Shown: positions 47,283-62,200 of the stretch, piece by piece
Position numbering within the stretch: position 1 is the first letter of the stretch
Layout: each line of letters opens with the position of its first letter
Source: Amphimedon queenslandica
Taxonomy: Eukaryota > Porifera > Demospongiae > Haplosclerida > Niphatidae
Direction of reading: 5' to 3'
Assembly: GCF_000090795.2 (NCBI RefSeq)
Contig: NW_003546275.1
Coordinates: forward strand, 238,787 to 302,786
Length of the DNA: 64,000 nt
Notes under the pieces: generated by a model
Database searches by the model: none
What the model was told of the DNA's origin: nothing
The model's input: only the letters and a program-made list of their open reading frames with translations
Program-made: the position numbers and the translations under genes

Positions 47283-50200
47283 ATGTCTGTTAACCTCCTC
47301 CACCGCCTTATAACGGGTTAGTTGACACTTTGTAAGAAAAAGAATTCAAAAATTGATGATCTAAAATTTTAAGTATGAGTTCAATCAATTTTTTGTTTCC
47401 CCTCTAGTGGCTCTGCTGGTTATCAGCTTGTTCTTTCACACTGCTGAGTGTGAAGGCAAAATTAATGGATTCATCAGTTTTGGTGTAACAGAATTAGTTG
47501 CTGATGAAGACAGCAATAGTGGATTCACTACAGTATCCATTCCATTTGTCAGGGAGATTGGAAATCAAGGCAATGTGCTAGCCACTTATGAAGTGAGTTG
47601 ATATAATTGCATTGCTAAATAGTCAGAACCTCAGCTATGAAAGCAGATCTATAAATTCTAGTGTAAATCCAGTAGGAAGAGGTCATAATTAATAGTGATT
47701 AAGGAGTAACGAGGCCATGTAGATATCTTTAGATGAATGCTAATAAGCTATAAACTAGTATAAACCCTATAATAGTACTAATAAATGCCTTGTGCTGATT
47801 CATGCTCTGCAAAAAATACTAAATAAAATTAATCAGTTCAGATTGAATGCATACTTCGCTGCAGAACTGTTTTTACAAGCCATGCCTTTTACAAGACTCC
47901 ATCCCCTTTAATATAATGCTTAAAGGGGGCTGGAGCACATGATGGTCACTAGTTTCAGTGTCCTCCCTGGAAAACAAAAACAAGATCCTGTTTAATATTC
48001 ATAAACTGTGATTTATTAATAATGCTATGAATAATAAGTGTCATAATGAATTGACTTTTCTCTTTTCTCTCTTCTCTCCACAATTAGGTGATTAATTCTT
48101 CTGCTTCAGCTCAGTTCCTTTCATTGTCCAACAGTGTTAATTTTAATGGTGGGCAGACGGAAGCCAATGGTTTTCTTGTACTCATCAATGATGCAGTGCC
48201 TGAAGTCAATCAGACATATATAGTTGATATAATCGATGCTAGGTTTGGAGCAGAGGTGGGACCAACTGATCGCCTTTACCTTACAGTTAGAGCTAGTGAT
48301 GATCCTTTTGGAAGGATACAATTTGAATCTGTAAGTACTAGTGTTGTTTTTATATCACATTCTGCACTTTTAGTTAGTTATAGTTAGTTATGACATTTCT
48401 GAATTACTTTTAGTTAGTTATAGTTAGTTCCGAAATTTCTAAATTACTTTTAGTTAGTTATAGTTAGTTATGACATTTCTAGATTACTTTTAGTTAGTTA
48501 TAGTTAGTTACAACACTTCTGAATTGCTTTTAGTTAGTTATAGTTAGTTTTTAAAATCTGTGAATTGTTTTAGTTAGTTATAGTTAGTTCTGTGTTTTAC
48601 AATGTCTTTTAGTTAGTTATAGTTAGTTAACTAAAAGTAAATATGCCTAACTAAAAGTGGTTTTAGTTTTAGTTATAGTTAACTAAAACAACACTAGTAA
48701 CTACCATAGACGCAAATGTAAACAGCTGTTGTATATTATGTGCATGAAAAATTAATTAGTTACAGATGTTTAATCATTATTATTATTATTATCTAGTCAT
48801 CACTGGTCAGGAGTGCTATAGAGCCACTGTCTGGTAGCACTAGCACTGTATCATATGATGTTATAAGAGGACCTGGACTACATGGACAAGTTTCTATTAA
48901 TTATGAGGTATGATCAAGGAAAAAATATCATTGCTAATGTTTACATTATTTTTATTGTTGTATTTAGGTGACTGGTGGTCCAAACTCTGCATCTCTTGAT
49001 GTCTCACTTGGTCAAGGTCAACTCATATTTGAAGATGGGCAGAATGCAAGCAATTTCACACTCTCCATCCTTCCAGATAACATACCAGAGAACAATGAGA
49101 CCTTTACTGTACGTCTTTATAATCCAGGGGGAGGTGCTGTAGTAGCGGATAATGACAACGAAGCACAGTTGATCATCATTAGCAATGACACTCCTCTGAG
49201 GTTCGCATCCTCAAGCATTGAAGTATCAGAGAATGTTGGAACGGCACAGCTTACAGTGTACAGAGGGGACATAGGAGGAGTATCCATTGGGCCATTAGAT
49301 CAAGTAACAACTGTACAGTATAGCACATTACCCACTGGTACTGCTATTGCTGGACTGGACTATACCTATACAACAGGGACACTTACTTTTCCCTCTGGAT
49401 CAACTAGTGCTACAATTGGTATCCCAATCATTAACGACACAGTCCCTGAAGGAGATGAAACCTTTACTGTTGCTCTTAGTAACCCATCAGATGATGCCGT
49501 GCTTCATACACCAATAAATGTGACTGTTATTATTGATATTAATGATAATGCAGGCGGTGTTGTTAGATTCCAGTCTATTGCTCCTCAAACAATATCAGAA
49601 GACAATCAAACGAATGCTACCTTTATAATACAAAGAGATGTCAGTACACTTGGATCGTTAACGATATCTTACTCCATTAAAGACTCCAACAATCAGCTAG
49701 CATCATCTGATTTTGATCCAGCCTCTGGACAGATAACAATACCAAATGGAGTGGACATGTCTCAATTGGTCATTAGAGCTATTGATGACACACTCCCTGA
49801 AGAAGCTGAATCATTTACTGTGTCTATTGATGGGGTCCAGTCTGGAGAAGGTCAACTGAACACTAATGAGACACTAAGAGTTGCTTTATTGCACGTGTCT
49901 GACAGTGATGATGTGTATGGGATTATTGGAACCAGTGGTACAGGAAGTATTGCTGTTAACTCTGTAAGTCTTTTTAACATTACTATGAATATTAAAGATT
50001 AAAACTAGCAGTTTAAAAGCATATATATTACTTACATGCACGTGCATATTTTATTATTTTCTTTCTTATACTGTAGGATGGCAACAGAGTCATGTCATTC
50101 ACACTGACACGGAGCCAAGGGACTACTGGTGAAGTAGTTGTTGTGTATAGTATACTATACCTACCTCCTGGTGTCACTGACCCATCGAGTGGCATGAGTG

Positions 50201-53200
50201 GAGTAGCTGCAGCTGCTACTAGTACGGCTACATTTCCCAATGGGCACTCAACAGTCAATGCCAAATTGAATTTACTCACTACCGGAATGCTAGAGGAAGC
50301 GGCTTTAGTATACATCCAACTAGTCTCTGCTGAATTATCTGATGCAGGTTAGAACTTTTACTTAAATAGCACTAGAAATACTTATGTGTTTATCTTAATG
50401 TCTATTTAGGATCCTTGTTGACTGAGCCATCCTCTCCACGTATCAGTACCACTTCCTTTACTGTTAATGCCAGCGTGCCGCTAGCAGCTGCTAATGGACA
50501 CATTAGTTTTGCACCATCCTCATTGATGGCATCAGTCTCTGAACCTGATAATGGCTTTAGTTTAGTATCACTGACGATACAGAGGAATGGAGAGTACGGG
50601 GATGCACTTGTTACATGGACAGCATCAGCTTCAAGTGGCTCATCATTCACTACTAGTGATATTGGGATCAATGCTGCTCAGGTTCTAATACCCAATGGTT
50701 AGTAGAGTAATAGTTACTTTTATTGTTTATTGTTTTTTGTCGTTTATTATTAGGAGCCAGTTCTGCTAGTTTCTCTATTAGTATTGTTGCTGATGATGTT
50801 CCTGAACTAGACGAATCATTTAATGTCAAATTATTATCAGTTGCTCAAGTTGGTCAGAATATAGCAACTACTAATGTAAGTCTTTAACATAATGATAATA
50901 ACAATACCATTTATTTATTTATTATTATTATTACTGTTAGATTACTGCTGTTGTCACAATATTGGAAAATGATGAACCGGGAGGTACTTTCTCTATTGCT
51001 TCAACTTCTGAAGGACCTTTTTATATTGAGGTATAGTTGCTTTAACCATAGATTTAAAAGTATAATATTTTAGCATTTTCTTTATATCATGCATGTACCT
51101 CACTCATTGATTTATCTTCTCTTATAGGAGAGTCCATTAGATTCATTATCAATACAAATACAAAGAAATGGAGGTGATCTTACTACTGAGCAAGTACTAT
51201 ACCGTATTGTTCCCTCAGGTAATTCATCTCAACCAATCAACAGTAGATGCATGATATTTAACACATTTTTATTTTTATTTTTTAAATATTAGGTTCCGAT
51301 GATTTTATTGGCTCTAGTGGTCTAGTGACATTTTCTCCTTCCAATCGCTCAATGACAGTATCTATAGGTCCTTCTCTTGATGACATACCTGAGATCAACG
51401 AGACGTTCACATTTGAGATATATTCCACCAAAGACATTATCAGGCCACCATATAACGCCTCTATTACCATACTTGCTAATGACGACTGGAACGGAGTCTT
51501 TAACTTCAGTAGCTCATCAATCTCATCAACTATAGGTACAGCCATCACTGCATCTATTACTATCAGTAGTAATGCCACATATATACATACAGCATTAGTG
51601 TATTATAGTCTGTATTTGCTCTTGTAATGGCAGATGTACTTGTACATTTAAAAAGTTTCCTGTTATTATTTTGTGTCACTTTTTATGTACATGTATGATT
51701 ATAGATGAGCCAGCTAATCCTGGTTCCAGTGATCCTTCTCTGGTATCTACTGCTAATCTAACGGTAATACGTAATGTTGCATCATTTGGTGATGCTACAG
51801 TGCATTGGGAAGCAGCAAATCTCAATACTATTGATATAGAACCAACTAGCGGATCCGTATCATTCAGCGATGGAGTCTCAGAGGCTGTCTTTCAAGTATC
51901 TGCTCAGGCTGATAATGTGAGTCTATAAGGAGGTGTCTATTTTGTTTAAGTAGGTGTGTTTTATAGATCACTGAGTTTGATATCAGTCACATGATTCGGT
52001 TGGTTTCAGTCTCTGGTGGTGGGCGGCTTGATGACTCAGGGACTGTTGCTACAGTTACAGTGAGACAGAGCGATGATCCAGTCAGTATCTCGAGTAATGA
52101 TTTAGTTAAAAGTGGAGAAGAAGGAGACGTGATTAGTATTAATGTTACAAGAGGAGGGAGAGCTAATGGTAAGGAGAAAGACAAGAGCACAACAAAATAA
52201 TTTTTAAATATATCGTTCACGAGTTAATGTATGTTGTTCCTAATAGGGGTTGCTGTGGTTAGTTTTTCTGTGATATATACCAGTACTTCTTCATCAGATG
52301 TTAGCATTGATCCAGCCACTAGTATGATAACACTGATGGATGGTGATAGATCAGGGATCATTAGTATTACTCTACTGGACGATGCTGTACCTGAACTTAT
52401 GGAACAACTTCAAATAAGACTAACATCTGTAACAGGTTAGGCATCATGACATGTACTTTGTATGAATTGTGACTAAAAATCTGCTAATATAATATTACTA
52501 TTATAATGATTGCAAGCTAGTATTAATGCTTTGTTTTGTATATATTATTGTAGGTGATGCTGTTATTGCTTCAGCTAATACACTATCAACTATTAGTATA
52601 AATGAGTCTGATGATCCTAATGGGTTGTTCCAGTTCAATGCTAACAGTCTCAGCAATACAGTCACCGAAGGAAGCAGTGTTGATTTGACGTGAGCCATTA
52701 GATATTATATGTATCATATTTTTATTCTTTTATTCCTTTTCACACAGTATTGAGAGGTTAAAGGGTACCTTTGGTAATGTGACAGTATTCTGGAGAGCTC
52801 TGTACAATAGCAATGGAGTATTGACACCAGTACCTCCTCTAACTGATATTAGTGTCACCTCTGACAGTGTAATGTTTAGAGAAGGACAGACTACAGCTAG
52901 CATCACTATAACAATACTTAATGATGATATACCAGAACTAACAGAGGATTATACAATAGAAATTACCAATGCCACTACTGAATTAGCAGTAGTTAGTATT
53001 GATAATGAGACTGCTAGTATAACAGTACCTGAGAATGACTATCCTTACGGAGTGTTCCAGCTGGATAGTCCTGGTGCATTGTGGCTTGGTGAGGATATAC
53101 CTGATGCAGATACTAGTAATGGTACCGGTGTCTTTAATGTTAGCAGGACTGCTGGTACCTTTAATGATATACAAGTAAGTTGTATGTACATGTAATGCTG

Positions 53201-56200
53201 CTTTTCACATAAAATGTAGTTTGATTCTATTCTTAATGTAAACTATATGATTCTGAATTGTTATTATTTCTTATTATCATTAGGTGGTGTGGGAAGTTAG
53301 GCCGATCCCTGCTCCCTCTCTCCCCACGTCTTTCACTGATCTACTTCTAGTTGGTTCCCGTGGATCCGGAGTCTCCATAGCAACACCACGCCCATCAACA
53401 GGCACCACAGCCCTATCATTCACTGGTGGTTCCTCCTCACTAGTGACAGTTCCATCAGCCCTCACTCCACATGTTGCTAATAATATGAGTATTAGTGTCT
53501 GGTTTATATTCAATGGGTCGGTCAATGGTGTGTTGGTAGGATCAGCTAATGGCAATACTGTGTACTATGGGTTGGCTCTTGTGTCTGATACTAATCAGTA
53601 CATTGTTAGGCTCCTCTATCTTCCATCTACACTGAATGTAAGCTAATTGATGCCTCTATGCATGTACTGAATGCAAAATACTTGTACATCATTTATTTAT
53701 AATACTTTTATATTATTCATTCATAATACTTGTGCATTATTTATTTATAATATTTATATTTTTTTGTAGTCCGGTTCTGAGACTGTTGAAGTTTCTGTCC
53801 CAAGCTCTTCATTACCAATGAATGAGTGGCATTTACTAGTGTTGAGTGTGTCTGGTACTAGTGCTAGCTTCTATATCGATGGGACACTCATCAACACTCG
53901 TACACTCTCAGCAGGATTATCCACTGCCTCTAGTGATGGTGTAGTTACTGCTGGGGGGCTCACTGGCTCACAGTATTTCGTGGGTAACTTGCAAGATGTG
54001 AGGATCTATGAAACTTCCCTTGATCAACAGTATGTACTGTGATATATGTATAATGGACATTGCGTTACTTCTTTCCCTTTTTATTTCTCTCCTTGTTTTA
54101 ATCCTTATTCTTTTCTTCAGGCAAGTCTCAGATATATATTCTAACCCAGCAGCCGATCACTTCCAGTACATATCTGGTGTCGTTACAGTGCATGATAGAC
54201 AGGATCGTAATACTTTCAGTGTACAGACTAAAGATGATAGCATACCTGAGCCAACTACCAACTTTACACTTAGTCTCATTGCAGTTAGTGGAGAAGCACA
54301 ACTATCAACTACTAATCTTGCAACAACAATCACTGGTAGGTACAGCACAATGTGTATCAGTAATATCATTGCTTCCTTTTATGTACATGTACATACAATT
54401 GTGACTATAGTATTTGTTATTATTATATGCTCTTTTTCCTTTATTATAGTTTTAAAGAGTGACTACAGTAATGGTCTATTTGGTCTCTCATCTCTCACTC
54501 CGTTCAATAATGTTGAAGGAGCTACTGCTGATATCATTGTCACTCGCTCTAGGAGCAGTATTGGTACTGTCACTGTTGCATGGGAGATACGTAATCTTGC
54601 TGATGGTTCTCTGGCTGATGATGATTTTGAGGAGTCTTCTGGAACAATTGTGTTCAGCAGTGGAATAAATGAATCTGTGAGTAATAATAAATATTAAATA
54701 TTTTATCTCTCTCTCTCTTTTTTTAGTATTTCACAGTTCAGTCTACCAATGAGAGTGTCCCTGAGCTAGATGAATCATTTTCAATATCCCTAACAGCAGC
54801 TACAGTTGATGACACATACCCTAGTTCCACACCAACCAGTGGCGCCTCACTCTCTCCAAACACTACGGTCAATGTGACCATTCTCTCTAATGATTATCCT
54901 TATGGTGTGTTCCAGTTTGAGGCATCTCCTCCACCAGTGGCTGGCGTCATACCATCAGCTGATGCAGTAGTTACTACAGCCATTACCGAAGAGATAGGCT
55001 CAGTGGTGGTGTATATCGTTAGAGCTCAAGGTACAGTTGGTACTGCTCGAGTGGATTACACTACTAATGATGGGACGGCTCTCAGTGGAGGCGTGTCACC
55101 TGATTATGTACCCACTGGCGGTACTTTGATGTTTGCTGATGGTGAGAGGATAAAAAACATCTCCATTGCTATTACTAATGATCAAACTCCTGAGCTGGCC
55201 AAGTACTTTTATGTTAACTTGAGCAATCCTATTGGAAATAATGGTACTATTGATTAATATATTGTACATATACATATTAATGTATCCCTTTTTCTGTAGA
55301 TGGTACTCCTATTCTTGGTACTGGTAGTGATATAGTTATCACCATTAGTCCTAGTGATGACGCTTATGGCGTCTTTAGTTTCAATGATGAGTCGCTATCA
55401 CAAATTGTGAGTGAGGACCAATCAGGGAGTACACTAGTCTCTTATGTTGTGGAACGCGGGAATAAAGGAAGGCTTGGTACTGTTACTGTCTACTGGGAGG
55501 TTGTTAATGGAGGGAATGATGTCAGCCAGTCTAACGGTAGTGTGGTCTTTGGGCCTGGTGTACCCACTTCTGTATTCTTCTTCACCATTACTAATGATAT
55601 GGTAAGAGAGAAAGTTGATTTAAAATTATTTATTTATTTTCACTCATTAATTGCAGAACCCTGAGCTACATGAGAACTTTACAGTGAGGCTAGTCAGAGT
55701 TAGTGATGGTCGTATAAGTGATACAGGGAATGCTGTAGCTATTCTTACAATAAGAGCTAGCGATAGACCATATGGAGTGTTCACATTCTCACCATCTTTC
55801 AGCCCACTATCAATCACTGAGGATGCTGGAACTATCAATGTCATAATATTGAGAGAATTTGGTATGGAAGGAACTGTCGAGGTCTACTATACCAATTTGA
55901 ATGACTCCACTGAAGAAGGGTAAGGCATTATAATAGTCATAAAAATTGAGATTGATTTTGGAGTCATTTTTTGAAAAAAAACTATTGGCTATAGTACAGT
56001 GCAAAAAAACTTAAATGTTCAAAACTCAAAGAATATTTGTTGGAATCAACTCAAACTTTCTACATAGCATAAGGACATCAATATGTATCAGAAAATGTAA
56101 TAAAAATTTGGCATGATTTTTGAGCCATTTTTTGAAAAAAACCATGGGCTATAGCCTTGGGTATTTTTTGAAAATTGGCCATTTTAAAAAAGTGCTCGTA

Positions 56201-59200
56201 ACTCAAAAAATATTTGTCGGAATTAGCTTAAATTTTCTACATAGCATAAGGACATCAATATGTATCAGAAAATGTAATAAAAATTTGGCATAGTTTTTGA
56301 GCCAATTTTTGAAAAAAACCATGGGCTATAGCCTTGGGTATTTTTTAAAAATTGGCCGTTTTTAAAAAGTGCTCATAACTCGAAAAATATTTGTCGGAAT
56401 CAGCTCAAACTTCCTACATAGCATAAGGACATCAATATGCATCAAAAAATGTAATAAAAATTTGGCATGATTTTTGAGCCATTTTTTGAAAAAAACCATG
56501 GGCTATAGCCTTGGGTATTTTTTGAAAATTGGCCATTTTAAAAAAGTGCTCGTAACTCAAAAAATATTTGTCGGAATTAGCTTAAATTTTCTACATAGCA
56601 TAAGGACATCAATATGTATCAGAAAATGTAATAAAAATTTGGCATAGTTTTTGAGCCAATTTTTGAAAAAAACCATGGGCTATAGCCTTGGGTATTTTTT
56701 AAAAATTGGCCGTTTTTAAAAAGTGCTCATAACTCGAAAAATATTTGTCGGAATCAGCTCAAACTTCCTACATAGCATAAGGACATCAATATGCATCAAA
56801 AAATGTAATAAAAATTTGGCATGATTTTTGAGCCATTTTTTGAAAAAAACCATGGGCTATAGCCTTGGGTATTTTTTAAAAATTGGCCGTTTTAAAAAAA
56901 TGCACATAACTAAAAAAATATTTGTCGGAATCAGCTCAAACTTTCTACATAGCATAAGAACATCAATATGTATCAGAAAATGTAATAAAAATTTGGCATG
57001 ATTTTTGAACCATTTTTTGAAAAAAACCATGGGCTATAGCCTTGGGTATTTTTTGAAAATTGGCCGTTTTTAAAAAGTGCTCATAACTCAAGAAATATTT
57101 GTCGGAATCAGCTCAAATTTTCTACATAGCATAAGGACATCAATATGTATCAGAAAATGTAATAAAAATTTGGCATGATTTTTGAGCCATTTTTTGAAAA
57201 AAACCATGGGCTATAGCCTTGGGTATTTTTTAAAAATTGGCCGTTTTTAAAAAGTGCTTATAACTCGAAAAATATTTGTCGGAATCAGCTCAAACTTCCT
57301 ACATAGCATAAGGACATCAATATGCATCAAAAAATGTAATAAAAATTTGGCATGATTTTTGAACCATTTTTTGAAAAAAACCATGGGCTATAGCCTTGGG
57401 TATTTTTTAAAAATTGGCCGTTTTTAAAAAGTGCTTATAACTCGAAAAATATTTGTCGGAATCAGCTCAAACTTCCTACATAGCATAAGGACATCAATAT
57501 GCATCAAAAAATGTAATAAAAATTTGGCATGATTTTTGAACCATTTTTTGAAAAAAAAGCCTATTCTTTCACCTTGACCTTGATATAATTATACTCACAT
57601 TTTTTATACATTATATAGTTATGCTATTGCTGGGTTTGATTATACTCCAGTTTCAGGGAGTGTCGTGTTCACTCCTAATCAAACAATGGCTAGTTTCAGT
57701 GTTAGTATCATTGATGATACTCTACCAGAAATACCAGAAACATTCTACATTATACTAGTCAATGCTACACTGCTTGATGATGATGGGATTCACTTAGGAA
57801 CTGATGGTAGGTGGAAAATCATATCTTATTATATTTATGATAATAATACCGGTATTTAACCTGTACAACAATCTTATTCCTTTTCTAGCTCTTCCACTGA
57901 TATCCAGTGCTAATGCAAGTATTCTGATAGAGGAGAATGATAATCCAAGGGGTATCTTCAGCTTCACTTCGTCATCATTCACTGCAGAAGAAGGAACCAC
58001 TGACTCTATCACTGTTACGAGAACTGCAGGAACTTATGGAGAAGTAAGTTACCGTAATAACAAAAGATGTATATAATATGCTTATTTCTTTGTAAAGGTT
58101 ACAATATCATGGTTTATTACACTGATCAATGCATCCTCATCAGATGTTAATGCAGTACAAGGGACTGATACCATACCTGATGGTGTTAGTCTAGCTCCAC
58201 TCAGTATCACCGTAATTGATGATGCTTTGCCCGAGTTCACTGAGTCATTTTTTGTAGCACTGACAACAATAAGTGGTGGAGCTGACCTTGGTTTACCAAT
58301 ATTAGCAACTGTTACCATACCCACCAGTGATGATCCTTATGGTGCCTTTGGTTAGTCATTAACATAGAATACGCATGCACATGTACTTGTACTTTATATA
58401 TTTTTGCTGAATTAGTCTATAGATAAATTTGTGATTATATTTTCTATATTTTATGTTTAGTATTTGCTGAGTCTAGTCGATCAGTGTCAGTTCCTGAGCC
58501 TGATTCAGGTATGAGTAGTATCACTATTAATGTCACTAGAGAAGGAGGAACGCTTGGTCTTGCTTTTGTTGATTACAACATCACGTCAGCCTCAGGTTAG
58601 TCAGACCCTCCATTGAACAGATTAGTTAGTGCATATACTCTTTAAAGGTGAACCAGTATCCAGTGACTTGACGTATGACTCTATCAGTAACCTCTACTTT
58701 GCTAATGGAGTTAGGGAGAGATCACTCACTGTTAGAATATTATCAGATGATATCCCTGAAATCACTGAAGTATGCCTATTAACTATAAACTAAAAGATAC
58801 TATTATATTCACTTAACTTTTTAATCCTCCCCTTTCCTCTAACCCTCTCTCTCTCTCTTTCTCATTACAGGTGTTTTATGTGAACCTATTTGGCGTTACA
58901 GGAGGTGGAAGAGTAGGAGCTTTTGGAGTAGCTGAGATCAGAATATTAGCTAATGATAAACCATACGGCTCTGCAGTGTATCTTAGAGACAGTGAAATAC
59001 TTACAATGGAAAATGATGAGAATGCTACAACCATCAATATACCTGTATATAGAACGTAAGGGCGTGTACATACACTTGTATTGTATTATTACCTTCACTA
59101 TAAATTACACAATTAGTATGTATTGTCCTTTCCTTTCTTTGTAGTGGAGGATTGTTTGATGATGTTAGTGTAGTATACAGTATAAGATCAGCCACTCCAT

Positions 59201-62200
59201 CATCATTAGACAGATACCAATCACCAAGTACTGGAATATCACCACCTACCAGTGTTTTACTATTACAGTAAGAAAAAGGAGTGAATGAATAAATACATAA
59301 TAGAAGTGTTTTAAACCATACGGTCATCACTGTAATTATTGTATGCTCTTATTATTTCCAAATAGATCAAGTGATTATGTGACTAGTGATAGATTGAATG
59401 AATGTGGTGTGAAATGTGTCGAAGATTACACTGTCTGTCAGTCGTTTGCTTATGATTCATCGACATCACTCTGCCAGCTGTATAGATCAACTGTTGGGGT
59501 CTCTGGCAGTGTTACTAGATCTAACACTGTACAATATTATGAAGCTATTCCAGGACAGGTAGGTGTATGTACAGTTACATACAAAGCATTTTTACTTATT
59601 ATTATTATTTTTCTTTTAGTTGGAGTTATTGGCACGCCATATTGCATCAGCTAGTCAGGATTTTGAATACCTTTTCAACGCTAATGTGACAATACCTGCT
59701 GGAAGAAACTCAACACATTCTGACAGCATTGAAGTATCAATAAATTCAGACACTCTACCTGAGCTGAGAGAGAACTTAACAGTGTCACTGATGAGTGTAT
59801 CAGTGTCTGGTGTGAATGATGACTCACTGTTACCAGTTATTGGCAACTACAGTGATACTATCATTAGCATAGCTGAGAATGATGATCCTTATGGACTATT
59901 CAGCATTAGCATTAGTCAACTGAGCACTGTTCAAGTACATGAGCCTTCAGGCACTGGAACCCTGCCTGTTACTCTGACCATAACCAGGAGTGCTGGTACT
60001 AATGGACCTGCTAATGTATCACTAATTGTTAACGGAGTGACAGCTACTCTTAATAGTGATTTCTCAAGTAAAGAGAGACATTTTAGTATAGATTAATTTA
60101 TTTTATTTTTAATACCCATGCAGTTAATCAAACATTAGTCCAATTTGCTGATGGAGAGTCATCAAAGACAGTAGTAGTCCATATACTGGGAGATGCTGAA
60201 CCAGAAGCTGATGAATCACTTACCATCAGTCTCTCCAATCCAACAGGAGGAGCTAGTATAACCGGAGAAGAACTAACAATAGTTATACTGACTAACGATA
60301 ATGCAGCTGGTACTGTGAGACTGGCCTCTGACTCAAGAGCAGCTACTATAAGTGAAGGAGGAACTATCAGACTAACTGTTGAGAGGAGTGTGTCTCAATT
60401 GGGGCGGCTTTTGGTTAATTGGACTATCACCGGCAGCCTCAATTCTACTAATAACAATAACAACAACAACCAGTTTAATGGTAATTTCACTGGCAATAAT
60501 GATACGTTTTTTATCAATGGCACTGATATTGGAGGAGCTGGACCAGAGTCGCAGTTTCAAACAGCTTCCAGTTTTATCATTTTCGAAGAAGTAAGAATCA
60601 ATCACTTTATATTGTATATACATGTATCATAATAAAATATTAAGCTTAACTATTATTGTGTTGTTGGTGCTGCTGTTCTTGCTATTATTATCATTTGTTG
60701 TTGTTGTTATTGTTGTTGTTTTTGCTAGGGCGTTACCTCAGTTGATATTGTAACAACTGTTATTGATGATAACATACCTGAAGTACAGGAGCCCTACTAC
60801 CTAACATTAGTAGCTACACGGATCCTCTCCTCTGGTGTGGGTGAAGCCATACTGGATGCTAATGGAAACGTTGCCATTATAACCATAAGGGCCAGTGATG
60901 ATCCTTATGGTGTGGTAGAGATACTATCATCCTCACAACCTATTGAGGAAAATGAGTCTGACCAACCAACTGTTACTGTACTGAGGAACTTTGGATCATT
61001 AGGTAAAATGAGATGAGGGAAGATATGTGTATAGTAGTAGCATCATAAAATATTGCATTCATTTTTTATAATTTATGATGTACTATACATGTAGGCCGCA
61101 TTGTGATCACATATCAAGCTGTCTCTTACCAGTTATCTGGTCAAATGTCAGCAACTCCTGGAGATGATTTTGATAACTCTACTATGACAGTAATAATGGA
61201 GGAAAATGAAGCATCAGCAACAATCATAATTCCAATAATTAATGTAAGTTTTCAATATTACATAAATGTACAGATACATATTGACACCCTTTATTATGCT
61301 TTATAAAGTCTAAGCTTATACTTTCCAAAAAAGCACTGTAGTCAATCAAATATTATATTCTTAATGTAGGATGATATTCCAGAGTTGTCTGAGGTGTTTG
61401 CTATTCAGTTGCTATCAGCCTATCTTGAGTCAGACCCATCAGTATCAGTTCCACTCAATCCTAACAGTACACTAGCACTGATCACTATAAACCCCAATGA
61501 TAATCCTAGTGGAATGTTCCAGTTTACTATGAATGAGTAAGCTATACATGTACTTGTACATGCAATCTTGATGCAATCTTAAGATCTTAATGTAGTTGTT
61601 GATTTTCTAAATTTGATGTTGACTATTTTTGATAGATTGACAGTATCAGAAGATGCTGGCATCATTGACATAGAAGTAGTTCGTACAGGTGGATTGTTTG
61701 GATCAGTTACTGTAATGTTTCAAACTGTTGGAGACTTAAATGACTTTACTCTCATAAATATGGTTAGTGTTATCATATGACTTGCATGTGATTCATATGC
61801 ACTTTATTTAGAGCATTGTGTTTGCTGATGGAGTGAGCAGTGAGGTTGCTAAATTGAATATTATTAATGACAATATGCCGGAGTTGGATGAGTCATTTGA
61901 TGTACAAATATTTAGTGTCAGTAATGAAGGACTAACAGGAGACAACAATTCATGTAAACAATCAAGCACATTATTTGCTCCTTTTTATGAATCTGTCCTC
62001 TTCATTTTAGTAACTGTTACTATTAGTGCTAATGATGATCCTAATGGAAGGTTTGGGTTTTCACCCTCTTCTCTCTCAGTGTCAGTTGAGGAAGCTGGAG
62101 CTGTAGTTAATGATGACAATAGTATGAGATATTATGAAACAGTCTAGTTCTTACTTAATAATTCTTTGCTATTTATAGTTGCTGAGTTAACTGTTATAAG

